Shown here: piece after piece, positions 12,092-23,143 of the stretch | How positions within the stretch are numbered: position 1 is the first letter of the stretch | Layout of the letters: each line of letters starts with the position of its first letter | Source of the DNA: an uncultured Pelagibacteraceae bacterium | GTDB lineage: Bacteria > Pseudomonadota > Alphaproteobacteria > Pelagibacterales > Pelagibacteraceae | Reading direction: 5' to 3' | NCBI GenBank assembly: GCA_902610315.1 | Contig: CACLVA010000007.1 | Span: forward strand, 1-64,000 | DNA length: 64,000 nt | Program-made: the position numbers and the translations under genes | Notes under the pieces: model-generated | The model's database searches: none | Told to the model about the DNA's origin: nothing | Seen by the model: only the letters and a program-made list of their open reading frames with translations

Positions 12092-13027
12092 ATGGGCAAA
12101 TTAAAAGGGTTATTATTGACAGAGGGATTACATGGCATGATTAGTCAAGTAGAGGGTTTAGCAAAGGCTCTTGATCTAGATTATTTTCACGAAAAAGTTG
12201 AATTAAATAGTTTTTGGAAATTGATTCCACCAAAATTTACACCAGTTAAAAAGTTTGTTTTTAAAAACAATATTAAAAGAGACTTTGATATAATTATTTC
12301 ATGTGGGAGAAAAAGTGTCATTCCATCAATATTTCTAAAAAAAATTAATAGCAAAAAAATAAAAAACATCCATGTCCAAGATCCTAAAGTTAATTTTAAA
12401 AATTTCGATTATATTATTTCTCCCGAACATGATGATTTAAAAGGGGATAATATCCTAAGTTCAAAAGGGGCAATCCACTATTTAACTCATGAGGAAATAA
12501 ATGAGAAAAAAAATTATTTGTTAGAAAAAATATCAAAAGAAAAAAAAATTATTACTTTGATTTTGGGTGGTCCAACTAAATATTATGCTTATTCAAACCA
12601 AAACTTACTAAATATTTTCTCAAAAATTAGCAAACAAGTTTTAAATAATAATCTTCAGGTAATAGTAATACCCTCGAATAGAACACCGTCTAGAACAATA
12701 GATCTTGCAAAAAAATTCTTTACTAAAGAACATCTAATTATTGATAAAGTCGATAAAGATGCATATTTATCATCTCTCGGAATTGCAGATTACATAATTG
12801 TTACTTGCGATTCTAGCTCGATGATTTCTGAAGCTGCTTTAACTGGCAAACCTTTGTATGTGGCAATGATACCTCCTTCTAAAAAAGATAGTAGATTTCA
12901 AAAATTCAGAAAATTATTTGAAAGAATGAATGTCATAAGAGAATTTGATGACAAATTAGAGTTTTGGGAGTATGAAAAACTTGATGAAACTAAAAGAATA
13001 GCATATGAACTAAAAAAAAAATTATAA
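12092..13027 (+). CDS. ELM1-like (DUF1022) family protein
   Basis: This 311-residue protein is of the COG3660/DUF1022 family, the bacterial relatives of the plant mitochondrial fission factor ELM1. Visible marks are the N-terminal LTEGLHGMISQVEGLAKAL, the VQDPKVNFKNFDYIISPEHD segment, ILGGPTKYY and CDSSSMISEAALTGKPLY. The fold resembles GT-B glycosyltransferases, and the last motif looks like their nucleotide-sugar half. The bacterial role is not established. The 2OG oxygenase gene starts 1 nt after its stop, so they are probably co-transcribed. Confidence 0.8.
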   Translation: MGKLKGLLLTEGLHGMISQVEGLAKALDLDYFHEKVELNSFWKLIPPKFTPVKKFVFKNNIKRDFDIIISCGRKSVIPSIFLKKINSKKIKNIHVQDPKVNFKNFDYIISPEHDDLKGDNILSSKGAIHYLTHEEINEKKNYLLEKISKEKKIITLILGGPTKYYAYSNQNLLNIFSKISKQVLNNNLQVIVIPSNRTPSRTIDLAKKFFTKEHLIIDKVDKDAYLSSLGIADYIIVTCDSSSMISEAALTGKPLYVAMIPPSKKDSRFQKFRKLFERMNVIREFDDKLEFWEYEKLDETKRIAYELKKKL

Positions 13028-13028
13028 A

Positions 13029-13691
13029 ATGTCATTTTTAAACTCATTAGATAATAATTCCTCAAAATTCAGCGAACCTTTTGATCATTGGGAGCTAAAC
13101 AAACCTCTTACTGATGATCAAATAAAGGAAATTATAAAAGCAGAGATAGATAATCCAATTGAGCACAATATTAATTATGATGGAACAAGAGCAATTGATG
13201 GTGGTCAAGGTGAATTTAGAGAGGGTATATCAGATGGTGGCAAAGCTTTAAAATTCAGATGTTTTATAACTAAAGAGAATGAAAAAAATTTTCCAGCATT
13301 AAAAAGCCTGATTGAAGAACTTCAGAACAAAGAAACACATAATAAGATATCTAAATTGATTAATAAGGATCTATCCAATTCTTACGTAAGAGTTGAAGTT
13401 ATATGTGACAGGAAAGGTTTCTGGTTAAAACCACATTGTGACATAAAAGAAAAATTAATGTCATGCTTGTTATTCGTTAATAAGGAAAATGAAAGTGAAG
13501 GACTTGGTACTGACTTTTATAATAAAGATCTAAAACTAACCAAAACTGTTCCATATAGAGACAATTATGGATATTTTTTTTCTAGTGGTCCAAATACATG
13601 GCATGGGATGGAAAAAAAAGAGATTGTAAAAGAAAGAAGATGTCTTCAGGTTAATTATGTTACTTTTAAAACAGATTGGAAAGTTAATTAA
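13029..13691 (+). CDS. 2-oxoglutarate/Fe(II)-dependent oxygenase family protein
   Basis: This 220-residue protein has a double-stranded beta-helix oxygenase signature. The iron ligands HxD are in LKPHCDIKEK and the distal His in GPNTWHGMEKKE, with an Arg (KERRCLQVNYV) positioned to bind 2-oxoglutarate. Related proteins include prolyl hydroxylase-like enzymes and others that act on small molecules. The substrate is unknown. It follows the ELM1-like gene and converges on carB with 4 bp between. Confidence 0.78.
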   Translation: MSFLNSLDNNSSKFSEPFDHWELNKPLTDDQIKEIIKAEIDNPIEHNINYDGTRAIDGGQGEFREGISDGGKALKFRCFITKENEKNFPALKSLIEELQNKETHNKISKLINKDLSNSYVRVEVICDRKGFWLKPHCDIKEKLMSCLLFVNKENESEGLGTDFYNKDLKLTKTVPYRDNYGYFFSSGPNTWHGMEKKEIVKERRCLQVNYVTFKTDWKVN

Positions 13692-13695
13692 AGTT

Positions 13696-16600
13696 TCATC
13701 TATCCTGTAAAGATTGGACTTTTAGTCTTGCAGTTTTTAAAGATTTTATCGCCTCAAGAAAAGAATAAGCAGTAGACATATTTGTACAATATGGAATTTT
13801 ATTTGCCAATGCCCCTCTTCTTAAAGCTCTCGCATCGCTAATTCTATGTTCAGAGTTTCCACCCCCAGTGTTTATTACTAAAGATATTTTTTTTGAGTTT
13901 AATATGTCAACTATATGGGGTCTTCCACTACTTACTTTGTTAATTTTTCTACATTTCATACCATTCTGTTTAATAATATCCGAAGTTCCTTTTGTAGCTG
14001 AAAGAGTGAAACCAAGTTTAATTAACCTTTGAGCTACACCAACAATTTCCTGCTTATGAGAGTCTTTGACTGACAAGAAAGCCATTCCTTTTATCGGCAA
14101 AGAATTTGAGGCAGCTATTTGACTTTTTGCAACTGCCATTCCAAAGTCTTCATCAAAACCCATAACTTCTCCAGTTGATTTCATTTCTGGTCCTAACAAT
14201 ACATCGCTATCTGGGAATTTATTGAAGGGAAAAACTGCTTCTTTTACAGCAAATTTTTTATTAGTTTTATATTTCAATTTGTACTTATTTAATTTTTCAC
14301 CTGACATTATTCTCGATGCAATTTTTGCAAGCGATATCCCATTTGCTTTAGAAACAAATGGTACGGTCCTACTAGCTCTTGGATTAACCTCAATTACGTA
14401 AATTTCATCTTTTTTAATTGCAAATTGAATGTTCAAAAATCCCTTAACTTTTAGAGCTAACGCAAGCTTTCTTGTTTGAACTTTTAATTCTTTTAAAATA
14501 TTTGCTTTTATAGATACTGGCGGCAAGCAACAAGCTGAGTCACCTGAGTGTATACCCGCCTCTTCAATATGTTGCATTATTCCAGCAACATAAACATCTT
14601 TTCCATCGGAAATAGCATCAACATCTACTTCCATTGCATTATCAATAAATTTATCAATTAAAATCGGATTTTTTTCTGATACTTTAAAAGCATCATTAAT
14701 AAATTGTTCTAATTGGCTTTTATCATATACTATTTCCATCGCCCTTCCTCCCAAAACATAAGACGGTCTAACAACAACAGGTAAGCCAATTTTTTCTGAA
14801 ATTTTAATCGCTTGATCAAATTTGTATGCAATTCCACTTTCTGCTTGTTTAAGTTTTAATTTAATTAGTAGTTCTCTAAATCTGTCTCTATCTTCTGCTA
14901 AATCAATTGAAGTATATTGAGTTCCTAGAATTGGCAATTTATTATCATGTAAAAATTTTGCTAATTTAATAGGAGTTTGGCCACCAAATTGCGCAATTAT
15001 ACCTAAGAGATTACCTTTTGATTTTTCTTTTAAAATTATATTTTCAACATATTCTTCAATCAAAGGTTCAAAATACAATCTATCACTCGTATCATAATCT
15101 GTAGAAACTGTTTCAGGATTACAGTTAATCATGATTGTTTCATATCCAGCCTCTTTCAAAGAAAAGCTAGCTTGACAACAGCAATAATCAAATTCTATTC
15201 CTTGACCAATTCTATTAGGGCCTCCACCAAGAATTATAATTTTCCTTTTATTAGTTGGTTCGGCCTCGCACTCGATTTTAAAAGAAAAATTTCTTTGATA
15301 GGTCGAATACATATAAGGGGTAAAAGACTTAAATTCAGCTGCGCAAGTATCAACTTTTTTAAATACTGGCAAAACTTTTAGAGCTTTTCTTTTTAATTTT
15401 ACTATTTTTTCATTTATTCCAGTTATTTTAGAAATTTTTTTATCAGAAAATCCTATAGACTTTATTCTATTAAATTCCTCAAATTTCTTTGGTAGACCTC
15501 TTAATGCTAATTTATTTTCTTCATCAACTAATTCTTTTATTTGATTTAAAAACCAAGGGTCAACTTTAGATAACTTATAAATCGTATTTATTGAAATTTT
15601 TTTTCTAAAAGCTTCAGCAATAAGAAGTAACTTGTTAGGAATATTAATTTTTAATTTATTTAAAATCTCTTTTTTATTATAATTAAATATATTATCTAAC
15701 CCTGTTAATCCAATTTCAAGAGATACGAGAGCTTTTTGTAACGACTCTTTAAAATTTCTTCCAATCGCCATTGCCTCACCAACAGATCTCATAGAGGTAC
15801 CTAGAATTGCATCTGTATCTGAAAACTTCTCAAAGGTAAATCTAGGAATTTTTGTTACCACGTAATCTATGGTTGGCTCGAAAGATGCTGGTGTTACTTT
15901 TGTAATTTCATTTTGAAGTTCATCTAGTGTATAACCTACTGCTAACTTTGCAGCAACTTTAGCAATTGGAAAACCTGTAGCTTTAGATGCTAAAGCCGAT
16001 GATCTTGAAACTCTTGGATTCATCTCAATTATTACCATTCTTCCATTTTTAGGATTAATTGCAAATTGAACATTAGAGCCACCAGTTTCAACACCAATTT
16101 TTCTTAGACATGCAATAGATGCATTTCTCATTACTTGGTATTCTTTATCAGTTAGCGTTAAGGCTGGGGCTATTGTTACCGAGTCACCTGTGTGGGTCCC
16201 CATAGGATCAACATTCTCGATTGAGCAAATTATTATACAATTGTCATTTTTATCTCTGACCACCTCCATCTCGAACTCTTTCCACCCATCAAGACATTCT
16301 TCGACCAAAACTTGATTTTGTGGTGACTCTCTCATGCCTTCTTTTACTATTTTAAAAAAATCTTTTTTTGTTCTTGCAATTCCACCACCTAAACCACCTA
16401 AGGTAAATGAGGGTCTAATTATTGCTGGTAGACCGATCTTTTTCAGGCATTTTTTTGAATTGGAAAATTTATTTAATATCTCAGATTTTGGTAAATCTAA
16501 ACCAATGTCAGTCATATTTTTTCTAAATTTCTTTCTATCTTCTGCATTGGCAATTGCTTTTGAGTTTGCTCCTATAAGTTCAATTTTATATTTTTTTAAC

Positions 16601-16920
16601 AGACCAAGCTTTTCAGCATTTATTGCAAGATTTAATGCAGTCTGCCCACCCATAGTTGGCAAAATTGCATCAGGCTTTTCTTTTTTGATAACTTCCTCTA
16701 GTACTCCTAATGATATAGGCTCAATATAAGTTTTATCTGCTACACCAGGATCAGTCATAATTGTTGCAGGGTTAGAATTAATTAATATTACTTTATACCC
16801 TTCATCTTTGAGAGCTTTACAGGCTTGAGTCCCTGAGTAATCAAACTCGCATGCTTGACCAATGATTATTGGGCCAGCTCCAATAACTAATATTTTTTTA
16901 ATGTCTTTTCTTTTTGGCAT
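13696..16920 (-). CDS. carB: Carbamoyl-phosphate synthase large subunit
   Basis: CarB makes carbamoyl phosphate from bicarbonate, ammonia and two ATP for pyrimidine and arginine synthesis. The 1074-residue protein has the internal duplication. The first half opens with [23 protein letters not shown] and the second with [24 protein letters not shown], each followed by an ATP-grasp domain. The C-terminal allosteric domain (residues about 940-1074) contains [14 protein letters not shown]. Length and order are standard. It overlaps the end of carA by 23 nt. Confidence 0.98.
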   Translation of the reverse strand: MPKRKDIKKILVIGAGPIIIGQACEFDYSGTQACKALKDEGYKVILINSNPATIMTDPGVADKTYIEPISLGVLEEVIKKEKPDAILPTMGGQTALNLAINAEKLGLLKKYKIELIGANSKAIANAEDRKKFRKNMTDIGLDLPKSEILNKFSNSKKCLKKIGLPAIIRPSFTLGGLGGGIARTKKDFFKIVKEGMRESPQNQVLVEECLDGWKEFEMEVVRDKNDNCIIICSIENVDPMGTHTGDSVTIAPALTLTDKEYQVMRNASIACLRKIGVETGGSNVQFAINPKNGRMVIIEMNPRVSRSSALASKATGFPIAKVAAKLAVGYTLDELQNEITKVTPASFEPTIDYVVTKIPRFTFEKFSDTDAILGTSMRSVGEAMAIGRNFKESLQKALVSLEIGLTGLDNIFNYNKKEILNKLKINIPNKLLLIAEAFRKKISINTIYKLSKVDPWFLNQIKELVDEENKLALRGLPKKFEEFNRIKSIGFSDKKISKITGINEKIVKLKRKALKVLPVFKKVDTCAAEFKSFTPYMYSTYQRNFSFKIECEAEPTNKRKIIILGGGPNRIGQGIEFDYCCCQASFSLKEAGYETIMINCNPETVSTDYDTSDRLYFEPLIEEYVENIILKEKSKGNLLGIIAQFGGQTPIKLAKFLHDNKLPILGTQYTSIDLAEDRDRFRELLIKLKLKQAESGIAYKFDQAIKISEKIGLPVVVRPSYVLGGRAMEIVYDKSQLEQFINDAFKVSEKNPILIDKFIDNAMEVDVDAISDGKDVYVAGIMQHIEEAGIHSGDSACCLPPVSIKANILKELKVQTRKLALALKVKGFLNIQFAIKKDEIYVIEVNPRASRTVPFVSKANGISLAKIASRIMSGEKLNKYKLKYKTNKKFAVKEAVFPFNKFPDSDVLLGPEMKSTGEVMGFDEDFGMAVAKSQIAASNSLPIKGMAFLSVKDSHKQEIVGVAQRLIKLGFTLSATKGTSDIIKQNGMKCRKINKVSSGRPHIVDILNSKKISLVINTGGGNSEHRISDARALRRGALANKIPYCTNMSTAYSFLEAIKSLKTARLKVQSLQDR

Positions 16921-18091
16921 ATTTTTTTACATTTTCCATGAAATGACTAAATAAATATTTGCTATCTTGGGGACCCGGGTTTGCCTCTGGATGGTATTGA
17001 ACAGAAAAAACTGGTTTGTTTTTTAATCTTATACCTTCAATAGAATTATCAAATAAGGATAAGTGAGTTATTTCAGTATTTTTCTTTAAGCTTTCTTTGA
17101 TTACTTCAAACCCATGATTTTGGCTTGTTATTTCAACTTTATTAGTCATTAAATTTTTTACAGGATGGTTAGCACCTCTGTGTCCTAATTTCATTTTTCT
17201 TGTTTTTGCGTTTAAAGCAAGGGCTAATATTTGATGACCCAAACAAATACCAAATAAAGGTAAACCGCTTTGTATTAGATTTTTTACAACATTAATTGCA
17301 TATTTTCCAGTTGCAGCTGGATCTCCCGGACCATTTGATAAAAAAACACCATGGGGTTTTAATTTAAAAATTTCATCCGATTTTTTTTTGCACGAGACTA
17401 CTTTAACTTCACAATCATAATTAGAAAAATATCTAAGTATATTTTTCTTTATTCCAAAATCTATTGCAACAATCTTGAATTTTCTTTTTTTATTTTTTTC
17501 AAATCCTTTACTTTTTTTCCAAGTTTTTAATCCTTTCCAGGTATAAGTTTTTGGTGTTGTGACTTCTTTAGCAAGATCCATATTTTTTAATCCAGGCCAA
17601 CTTATCGACTTTTTTATTAATTTACTTATGTTGAATTTTCCATATTTGAAATTTGCTATAGTACCTTTAGGCGCTCCCTTATCCCTAATAAAATTTGTTA
17701 AGCCTCTAGTATCCAAACCAGTTATTCCAACTATTTTATTTTTTTTTAGCCAGTTATCTAAATTTTGAAGAGATCTATAATTTGAAGGACTTGTTATTTC
17801 TGAATTAAATATCACACCTCTAGTCCAAATTTTGTCAGACTCAATATCCTCATTATTAGTCCCAACATTCCCTATGTGAGGAAAAGTAAAATTAATTATT
17901 TGTCCGGCATATGATGGATCAGATATAATTTCTTGATAGCCTGTTAATGAGGTATTAAAACAAACTTCTCCGGTTGCCTCTCCTTGATAACCCAACCCGA
18001 TGCCTTTAAATATTGACTTGTTTTCAAGAACTAAAATGGCCGGGCGTAAATTAGAAAAATTTGTAGTTTTGTTTTTCTGTTTTGATGTCAA
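16898..18091 (-). CDS. carA: Carbamoyl-phosphate synthase small (glutaminase) subunit
   Basis: CarA hydrolyses glutamine and channels ammonia to CarB. The 397 residues contain the N-terminal CPSase_sm domain ([23 protein letters not shown]) and a class I glutamine amidotransferase domain with the nucleophile in LFGICLGHQ and the His/Glu pair in YHPEANPGP. The only plausible start is a TTG at 18091, immediately preceded in frame by TAA, so the beginning of the frame is sharply defined. The N-terminal 15 residues are polar and non-conserved. Confidence 0.97.
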   Translation of the reverse strand: MTSKQKNKTTNFSNLRPAILVLENKSIFKGIGLGYQGEATGEVCFNTSLTGYQEIISDPSYAGQIINFTFPHIGNVGTNNEDIESDKIWTRGVIFNSEITSPSNYRSLQNLDNWLKKNKIVGITGLDTRGLTNFIRDKGAPKGTIANFKYGKFNISKLIKKSISWPGLKNMDLAKEVTTPKTYTWKGLKTWKKSKGFEKNKKRKFKIVAIDFGIKKNILRYFSNYDCEVKVVSCKKKSDEIFKLKPHGVFLSNGPGDPAATGKYAINVVKNLIQSGLPLFGICLGHQILALALNAKTRKMKLGHRGANHPVKNLMTNKVEITSQNHGFEVIKESLKKNTEITHLSLFDNSIEGIRLKNKPVFSVQYHPEANPGPQDSKYLFSHFMENVKKYAKKKRH

Positions 18092-18216
18092 TTACAACTC
18101 ATGAGTTAAAGGTTAATACAATAAAACCCTTTTTTCCGCAACATATCTAATGGAAAATTCTAAAAAAAATTATTTTTTCTTTTGAAGAAATTTCTCTTTA
18201 AAAGTAAGTTGTGATC

Positions 18217-18678
18217 ATGGCTATTAGAGACAACATTGATTTAGACTACAAAAATTCACTTAAATTAAAAGATAAAATAAAAATATCAACTTATAGGTTA
18301 ATATTATCTGGCATTAAAGAATTAGATATTATCAATAGATCAGGACCTCAAAAAAAAGAGACTGATGATGATGATATTAAAAAAATGTTAAAGAAAATGA
18401 TTAAACAAAGAGCCGAATCAATTGAGGTTTATAAGAAAAATAATAGAGATGATTTGCTTCAAATCGAAATGCAAGAGCAAGAAATTTTATCAAGCTACTT
18501 ACCAAAACAAATGAGCAAGGAAGAAACAAAGAAAATTTGTAGTGAAATAGTAGGCTCTACAAAAGCATCGTCAATAAAAGATATGGGTAAGGTGATGGGA
18601 GAGTTAAAAAAAAAATATTCTGATACATTAGATTTCTCTTTAGCTGGAAAAGTTTTAAAAGAGCTTTTAAATAAATGA
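18217..18678 (+). CDS. YqeY/GatB-tail domain protein
   Basis: This 153-residue protein belongs to the YqeY family, which resembles the C-terminal tail of the amidotransferase subunit GatB. Typical segments are YRLILSGIKELDI, EQEILSSYLPKQMSKEE, and DMGKVMGELKKKYSDTLDFSLAGKVLKELL. The exact role is unknown, with a tRNA-binding accessory function suspected. It lies between carA and dnaG, a common alphaproteobacterial order. I prefer the ATG at 18217; a GTG at 18211 would add two residues. Confidence 0.88.
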   Translation: MAIRDNIDLDYKNSLKLKDKIKISTYRLILSGIKELDIINRSGPQKKETDDDDIKKMLKKMIKQRAESIEVYKKNNRDDLLQIEMQEQEILSSYLPKQMSKEETKKICSEIVGSTKASSIKDMGKVMGELKKKYSDTLDFSLAGKVLKELLNK

Positions 18679-18688
18679 TTTGTTTAAT

Positions 18689-20461
18689 ATGAAATACCCA
18701 AAGGAATATTTAGAAGAGATAAAATCAAGGTTAAAAGTTTCTACTGTAGTATCTAAATTTGTAGCAATTAAAAAAAGAGGCAAGGAATTTGTTGGTCTGT
18801 CACCTTTTAAGAATGAAAAAACACCTTCATTCACAATTAATGATGAAAAAGGTTTCTATCATTGCTTTAGTACAGGAGAACATGGGAACATATTTGATTT
18901 TTTAATGAAAACTCAAAATCTAAAATTTGGAGAAGCAGTTAGAAGTTTAGCAAATCAGGCTGGATTACAACCTTATAGATTTACTGAAAAGGATGAACTA
19001 AGGGAAAAAGAGTGGAATATATATACTGAAATTTACTCTACTTATATAGAGAGAAACAAAAATAATATGATTTCATCAAACATATCAAATAAAGAAGTTT
19101 TAGATTACTTAAAAAAAAGAAACTTAGATCATAAATCTATTGAAGAATTTAATTTAGGTTATGTACCATTTGATTCAAAAACATTTTTAAAACTTAACAG
19201 TTTATTTGAGGAAAAAAATTTGAAAGACTCTGGTTTGTTCTATTTAGATGAAAGAAAAAATGAATACGTTGATAGATTTAGAGGAAGATTGATTTTTCCA
19301 ATTTACTCATTGACCGGCAAACCCATAGCCGTTGGTGGAAGGATTATTAAAGAAAATAAAAAAATTGCGAAATATATTAATTCCCCTGAAACTAATTTTT
19401 TTAAGAAGGGAAATAATCTTTATAATTTAAATAAAGCAAGAAAAATTTCAAATAAATATGATGAGGTATATTTAGTTGAGGGATATATGGATGTAATAAA
19501 ATTATATAATAACCAAATATATAATTGTGTTGCAAATCTAGGCACTGCACTAACAAATAAACAAATTTTATTATTAGGACAATTCTTTTCAGAAATTGTT
19601 ATTTGTTTTGATGGAGATGAAAGCGGCTATAAAGCAGCTTTAAGAGGAGCCGAAAATTCTTTAAAGTTCTTGCAACCTGAGAAACAAATCTCTTTTTTGT
19701 TTTTACCAAATGGCGAAGATCCTGATAGTTTTGTAGAAAGCAAAGGTAAAGAGTATTTTTTAAAATATTCTTCTGATAATAAGATACAAATACATAAATT
19801 TATTTTTAATCATTATTTAAATAATTCAAAAAAAACACCTACGGAACTTGCTATGATTGAAAAAAAATTGTCAATCTTAGCCAATTCAATTGATGATAAT
19901 ATTGTTAAAAAATATGTTTTAGGTTTTTTTTTAGATCAACTCTCAAATTTCCTACCACAAAAAATTAATCTAACTCAAAAGAAATACAAACTTAATAAAG
20001 CAAAATCACTTGAAATAACAAAAAACATTTATAAAGATTCGCAAAAATTTTCATCAACAGAAATTAAAGAGTTTTCTTTATTATATATATTATTGAACAA
20101 CTTAGATTTTTTCTACCATCGGTTAGATTTATTGCATGATCTATCATTTTTCTCACATGAAAATAAAATTCTTTTTGAATTAGTCGAACAATCATTAAAA
20201 AATGGAGATTATAATAATTTAAAAATCGATAGAAAATTTTTAGAAAATATTAATAGGTTCGCAACTGTAAAACATATTGTTAAAAAAAATGACGAAAATC
20301 ATTCAAAAGTATTAGATATATTTGATGACATTAAAAAAGATCTTAAGACTTACGGTCTAGAACTAAGAATTCAGGAGCTAGAATCAAAATTTGCTAAAGA
20401 TTTTAGTCAAAACACTTTTGACGAAATCAGAAAGCTTAAAAAAGAGCAAAATATTAATTAA
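18689..20461 (+). CDS. dnaG: DNA primase
   Basis: DnaG lays down RNA primers for replication. I start it at the ATG at 18689 (590 residues) rather than the in-frame TTG at 18680. The N-terminal CHC2-type domain keeps the fold sequence (SPFKNEKTPSF, then YHCFSTGEHG) but lacks three of the four zinc ligands: Ser38, Lys41 and Thr62 replace Cys/His/Cys and only Cys59 remains. The RNA polymerase/TOPRIM core is intact (VEGYMDVI, then FDGDESGYKAALRG). The C-terminal helicase-binding region is divergent. It follows yqeY and precedes rpoD, as in the classical macromolecular synthesis operon. Confidence 0.95.
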   Translation: MKYPKEYLEEIKSRLKVSTVVSKFVAIKKRGKEFVGLSPFKNEKTPSFTINDEKGFYHCFSTGEHGNIFDFLMKTQNLKFGEAVRSLANQAGLQPYRFTEKDELREKEWNIYTEIYSTYIERNKNNMISSNISNKEVLDYLKKRNLDHKSIEEFNLGYVPFDSKTFLKLNSLFEEKNLKDSGLFYLDERKNEYVDRFRGRLIFPIYSLTGKPIAVGGRIIKENKKIAKYINSPETNFFKKGNNLYNLNKARKISNKYDEVYLVEGYMDVIKLYNNQIYNCVANLGTALTNKQILLLGQFFSEIVICFDGDESGYKAALRGAENSLKFLQPEKQISFLFLPNGEDPDSFVESKGKEYFLKYSSDNKIQIHKFIFNHYLNNSKKTPTELAMIEKKLSILANSIDDNIVKKYVLGFFLDQLSNFLPQKINLTQKKYKLNKAKSLEITKNIYKDSQKFSSTEIKEFSLLYILLNNLDFFYHRLDLLHDLSFFSHENKILFELVEQSLKNGDYNNLKIDRKFLENINRFATVKHIVKKNDENHSKVLDIFDDIKKDLKTYGLELRIQELESKFAKDFSQNTFDEIRKLKKEQNIN

Positions 20462-20527
20462 ATAAACACAAAAAATCATAGATTTTTTTAAAATTGTCTT
20501 TATATAAGTAGTTCCAATTTTTAAACT

Positions 20528-22381
20528 GTGGAAAGAATTATTACTAAATCGTTTGCTAGGCTTATGGGCAGAGGTGTTCATAGGGGTTTTATTACTTACG
20601 ACGAACTTAGCAAGTCTTTAGGAAAAAGAAATCTATCAGGAGATAATTTATCACAAGCATTTTTACACATTTTAGATGAGAAAATATCATTAGTAGAGAA
20701 AAAATCAGACTTTAAAGCTATCAAAAAAAGAGATAATCAAAATAAAGAAGAACCAAAAAGTTTAGAAAAAAGTGACGACCCAATTCGTATGTATTTAAGA
20801 GAGATGGGTGGGGTTGAATTACTTTCAAGAGAAGGTGAGATCGCGATTGCGAAAAGAATTGAAGCTGGAAAAGATGTAATGTTAAACGCTCTTTCTCAAA
20901 GTCCAATTACTGCTCAGCAATTTTCCGAGTGGGATGAAAAACTTCAAAAAGACGAGATTATGGTAAGAGAAATTATTGATATCGATACCAATTACATGGA
21001 AGAGGAAAACTCAACACAAAATTTGAAAAACAAAAAAAATAAAGACGATTTACAGTCCAATAAAGAAGGATCAGTAGATGAAAAAAAAGAAAATAATACA
21101 TCTGATGATGATGAATTTAATCCAACATTAGCAGCCATGGAAAGTGAAATAAAACCCAAAGTTTTAGAGACAATTAATAATTTAACAAAACATTATTCTA
21201 AATTAATCAAACATCAAAAAGAAAAATTAAATTGTATTCTAAATAACGAAAAATTTTCTAATGCTAAAGAAAAAAATTATCAAAAGATGGTTAATGATAT
21301 CTTAGAAAATATAAAGTCTTTACAATTATCACCATCAGTTTTAGAAAACTTAGTTCAAAAACATTATGTTGAGAATAAAAAAATTATTTCTTTAGAAGGT
21401 AACCTTCTACGTCTAGCAATGTCAGATAAAATTCCTAGAGAAGAATTTATAAAATTTTATATAGGAAATGAAATAAATCCAAATTTGAAAAATTTTTTAG
21501 TTTCTAATTCTACTTGGAAAAACTTTTTTAATAAAAATAAAAGTGAATTTAAAAATATTAGAGACAGATTAGTTGAAATTAGCCATAAGCTTGGTATAAG
21601 TGTAACCGATTTCAAAAAATTGGTTAGCAGAGTTCAAAAAGGTGAAAAAGAGTCCCGCATAGCCAAAAAAGAGATGGTAGAGGCTAATTTAAGATTAGTA
21701 ATTTCTATCGCAAAAAAATATACTAACCGAGGATTACAGTTTCTTGATTTAATACAAGAGGGAAATATCGGTTTAATGAAAGCAGTAGATAAATTTGAGT
21801 ATAGGCGTGGATATAAATTTTCTACCTATGCAACGTGGTGGATACGACAAGCAATTACAAGATCTATTGCAGATCAGGCAAGAACGATAAGAATTCCAGT
21901 TCACATGATTGAAACAATTAACAAAATTGTCAGAACACAAAGATTAATTTTAAGTGAATTTGGAAGAGAGGCAACTCCAGAAGAATTAGCAAAAAAATTA
22001 AGAATGCCTTTAGAGAAAGTTAGAAAAGTTCTAAAAATCTCGAAAGAACCAGTTTCATTAGAAAAACCAGTAGGAGATGAAGAAGATAGCAATCTTGGTG
22101 ATTTTATTGAGGATACTAAAGCTTTAGCTCCACTAGAGCAAGCAATCAAGTCAAATCTTAGTGAGGCAACTACAAAAATTTTATCTACTTTAACTCCAAG
22201 AGAGGAAAGAGTTTTGAGAATGAGATTTGGAGTAGGAATGAACACAGATCACACTCTAGAGGAAGTTGGTTTGCAATTTTCCGTTACACGCGAAAGAATT
22301 AGACAGATAGAAGCAAAAGCTTTAAGAAAACTCAAACATCCAAGTAGGTCCAAGCAATTAAAGAGTTTCTTAGAAAGTTAA
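20528..22381 (+). CDS. rpoD: Primary sigma factor (sigma-70)
   Basis: This is the housekeeping sigma subunit of RNA polymerase, 617 residues from a GTG start. Region 1.1 is at the N-terminus ([16 protein letters not shown]) and region 1.2 is [22 protein letters not shown] long acidic and Lys-rich non-conserved region covers about 150-340. Region 2 contains [42 protein letters not shown], region 3 follows, and region 4 ends with [21 protein letters not shown]. The glycan island starts only 18 bp downstream with no visible terminator, so readthrough into it is possible. Confidence 0.97.
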   Translation: MERIITKSFARLMGRGVHRGFITYDELSKSLGKRNLSGDNLSQAFLHILDEKISLVEKKSDFKAIKKRDNQNKEEPKSLEKSDDPIRMYLREMGGVELLSREGEIAIAKRIEAGKDVMLNALSQSPITAQQFSEWDEKLQKDEIMVREIIDIDTNYMEEENSTQNLKNKKNKDDLQSNKEGSVDEKKENNTSDDDEFNPTLAAMESEIKPKVLETINNLTKHYSKLIKHQKEKLNCILNNEKFSNAKEKNYQKMVNDILENIKSLQLSPSVLENLVQKHYVENKKIISLEGNLLRLAMSDKIPREEFIKFYIGNEINPNLKNFLVSNSTWKNFFNKNKSEFKNIRDRLVEISHKLGISVTDFKKLVSRVQKGEKESRIAKKEMVEANLRLVISIAKKYTNRGLQFLDLIQEGNIGLMKAVDKFEYRRGYKFSTYATWWIRQAITRSIADQARTIRIPVHMIETINKIVRTQRLILSEFGREATPEELAKKLRMPLEKVRKVLKISKEPVSLEKPVGDEEDSNLGDFIEDTKALAPLEQAIKSNLSEATTKILSTLTPREERVLRMRFGVGMNTDHTLEEVGLQFSVTRERIRQIEAKALRKLKHPSRSKQLKSFLES

Positions 22382-22399
22382 TTTTCAGTATACTATTAA

Positions 22400-23143
22400 A
22401 TGGATTTAGTTAGTATAATTATTCCATATTACAAAAAAAAAAACTTCATCTCATTTGCTATTAATTCAGCATTAAAACAGTCTTATAAAAATATAGAAAT
22501 AATAATAATCTACGACGACGAAAATCTTGATGATTTAAGATTTATTGAGGAAATAAAAAAAACGGACGAAAGAATAAAAATTATAAAAAACAAAAAAACA
22601 ATTGGTGCTGGCCTGTCTAGAAACATTGGAATTTCTTTATCTCAAGGTACTTATATAGCCTTTTTAGATGCAGACGATATCTGGAAAACAGACAAATTAA
22701 CAAAACAAATCAATTTTATGAAAAATAATAATCTCGATATATCTCATACTACTTACTCTATAATTGATGAAAACAAAAATTATATTAGTAAAAGAATAGC
22801 CAGAAATTTTTTTAAATTAGATGATTTATTGAAGTCTTGCGATATTGGCACTTCTACAGTTGTTTTAAAAAGATATTTATTTGATGATGGTTTATTGTTC
22901 CCAGCACTCAAGACAAAAGAGGATTTTGTTTTGTGGTTAAATATTTTAAAAAAAAATATTAAGATATATTCTTTAAATGAAGATTTAAGTATGTGGAGGC
23001 AATCTAAATATTCATTATCTTCATCAACAACTCAAAAGTTAATTGACGGTTTTAAAGTATATTACAAATATATGAATTTTAACTATTTTAAGTCATTATA
23101 CTATCTTTTATGTTTAAGCCTAAATTATTTAATTAAAAAATGA
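22400..23143 (+). CDS. Family 2 glycosyltransferase
   Basis: This 247-residue cytoplasmic GT-A enzyme transfers a sugar from a nucleotide donor. It starts with VSIIIPYYKKKNFISFAINS, has the mid-domain GAGLSRNIGISLSQGTYIAFLDADD with the metal-binding DAD motif, and a later KEDFVLWLNIL segment. Donor and acceptor are unknown. It is the first island gene after rpoD, and its stop overlaps the start of the WecA-like gene by 4 nt. An A11 run at 22433-22443 lies in codons 12-15. Confidence 0.88.
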   Translation: MDLVSIIIPYYKKKNFISFAINSALKQSYKNIEIIIIYDDENLDDLRFIEEIKKTDERIKIIKNKKTIGAGLSRNIGISLSQGTYIAFLDADDIWKTDKLTKQINFMKNNNLDISHTTYSIIDENKNYISKRIARNFFKLDDLLKSCDIGTSTVVLKRYLFDDGLLFPALKTKEDFVLWLNILKKNIKIYSLNEDLSMWRQSKYSLSSSTTQKLIDGFKVYYKYMNFNYFKSLYYLLCLSLNYLIKK

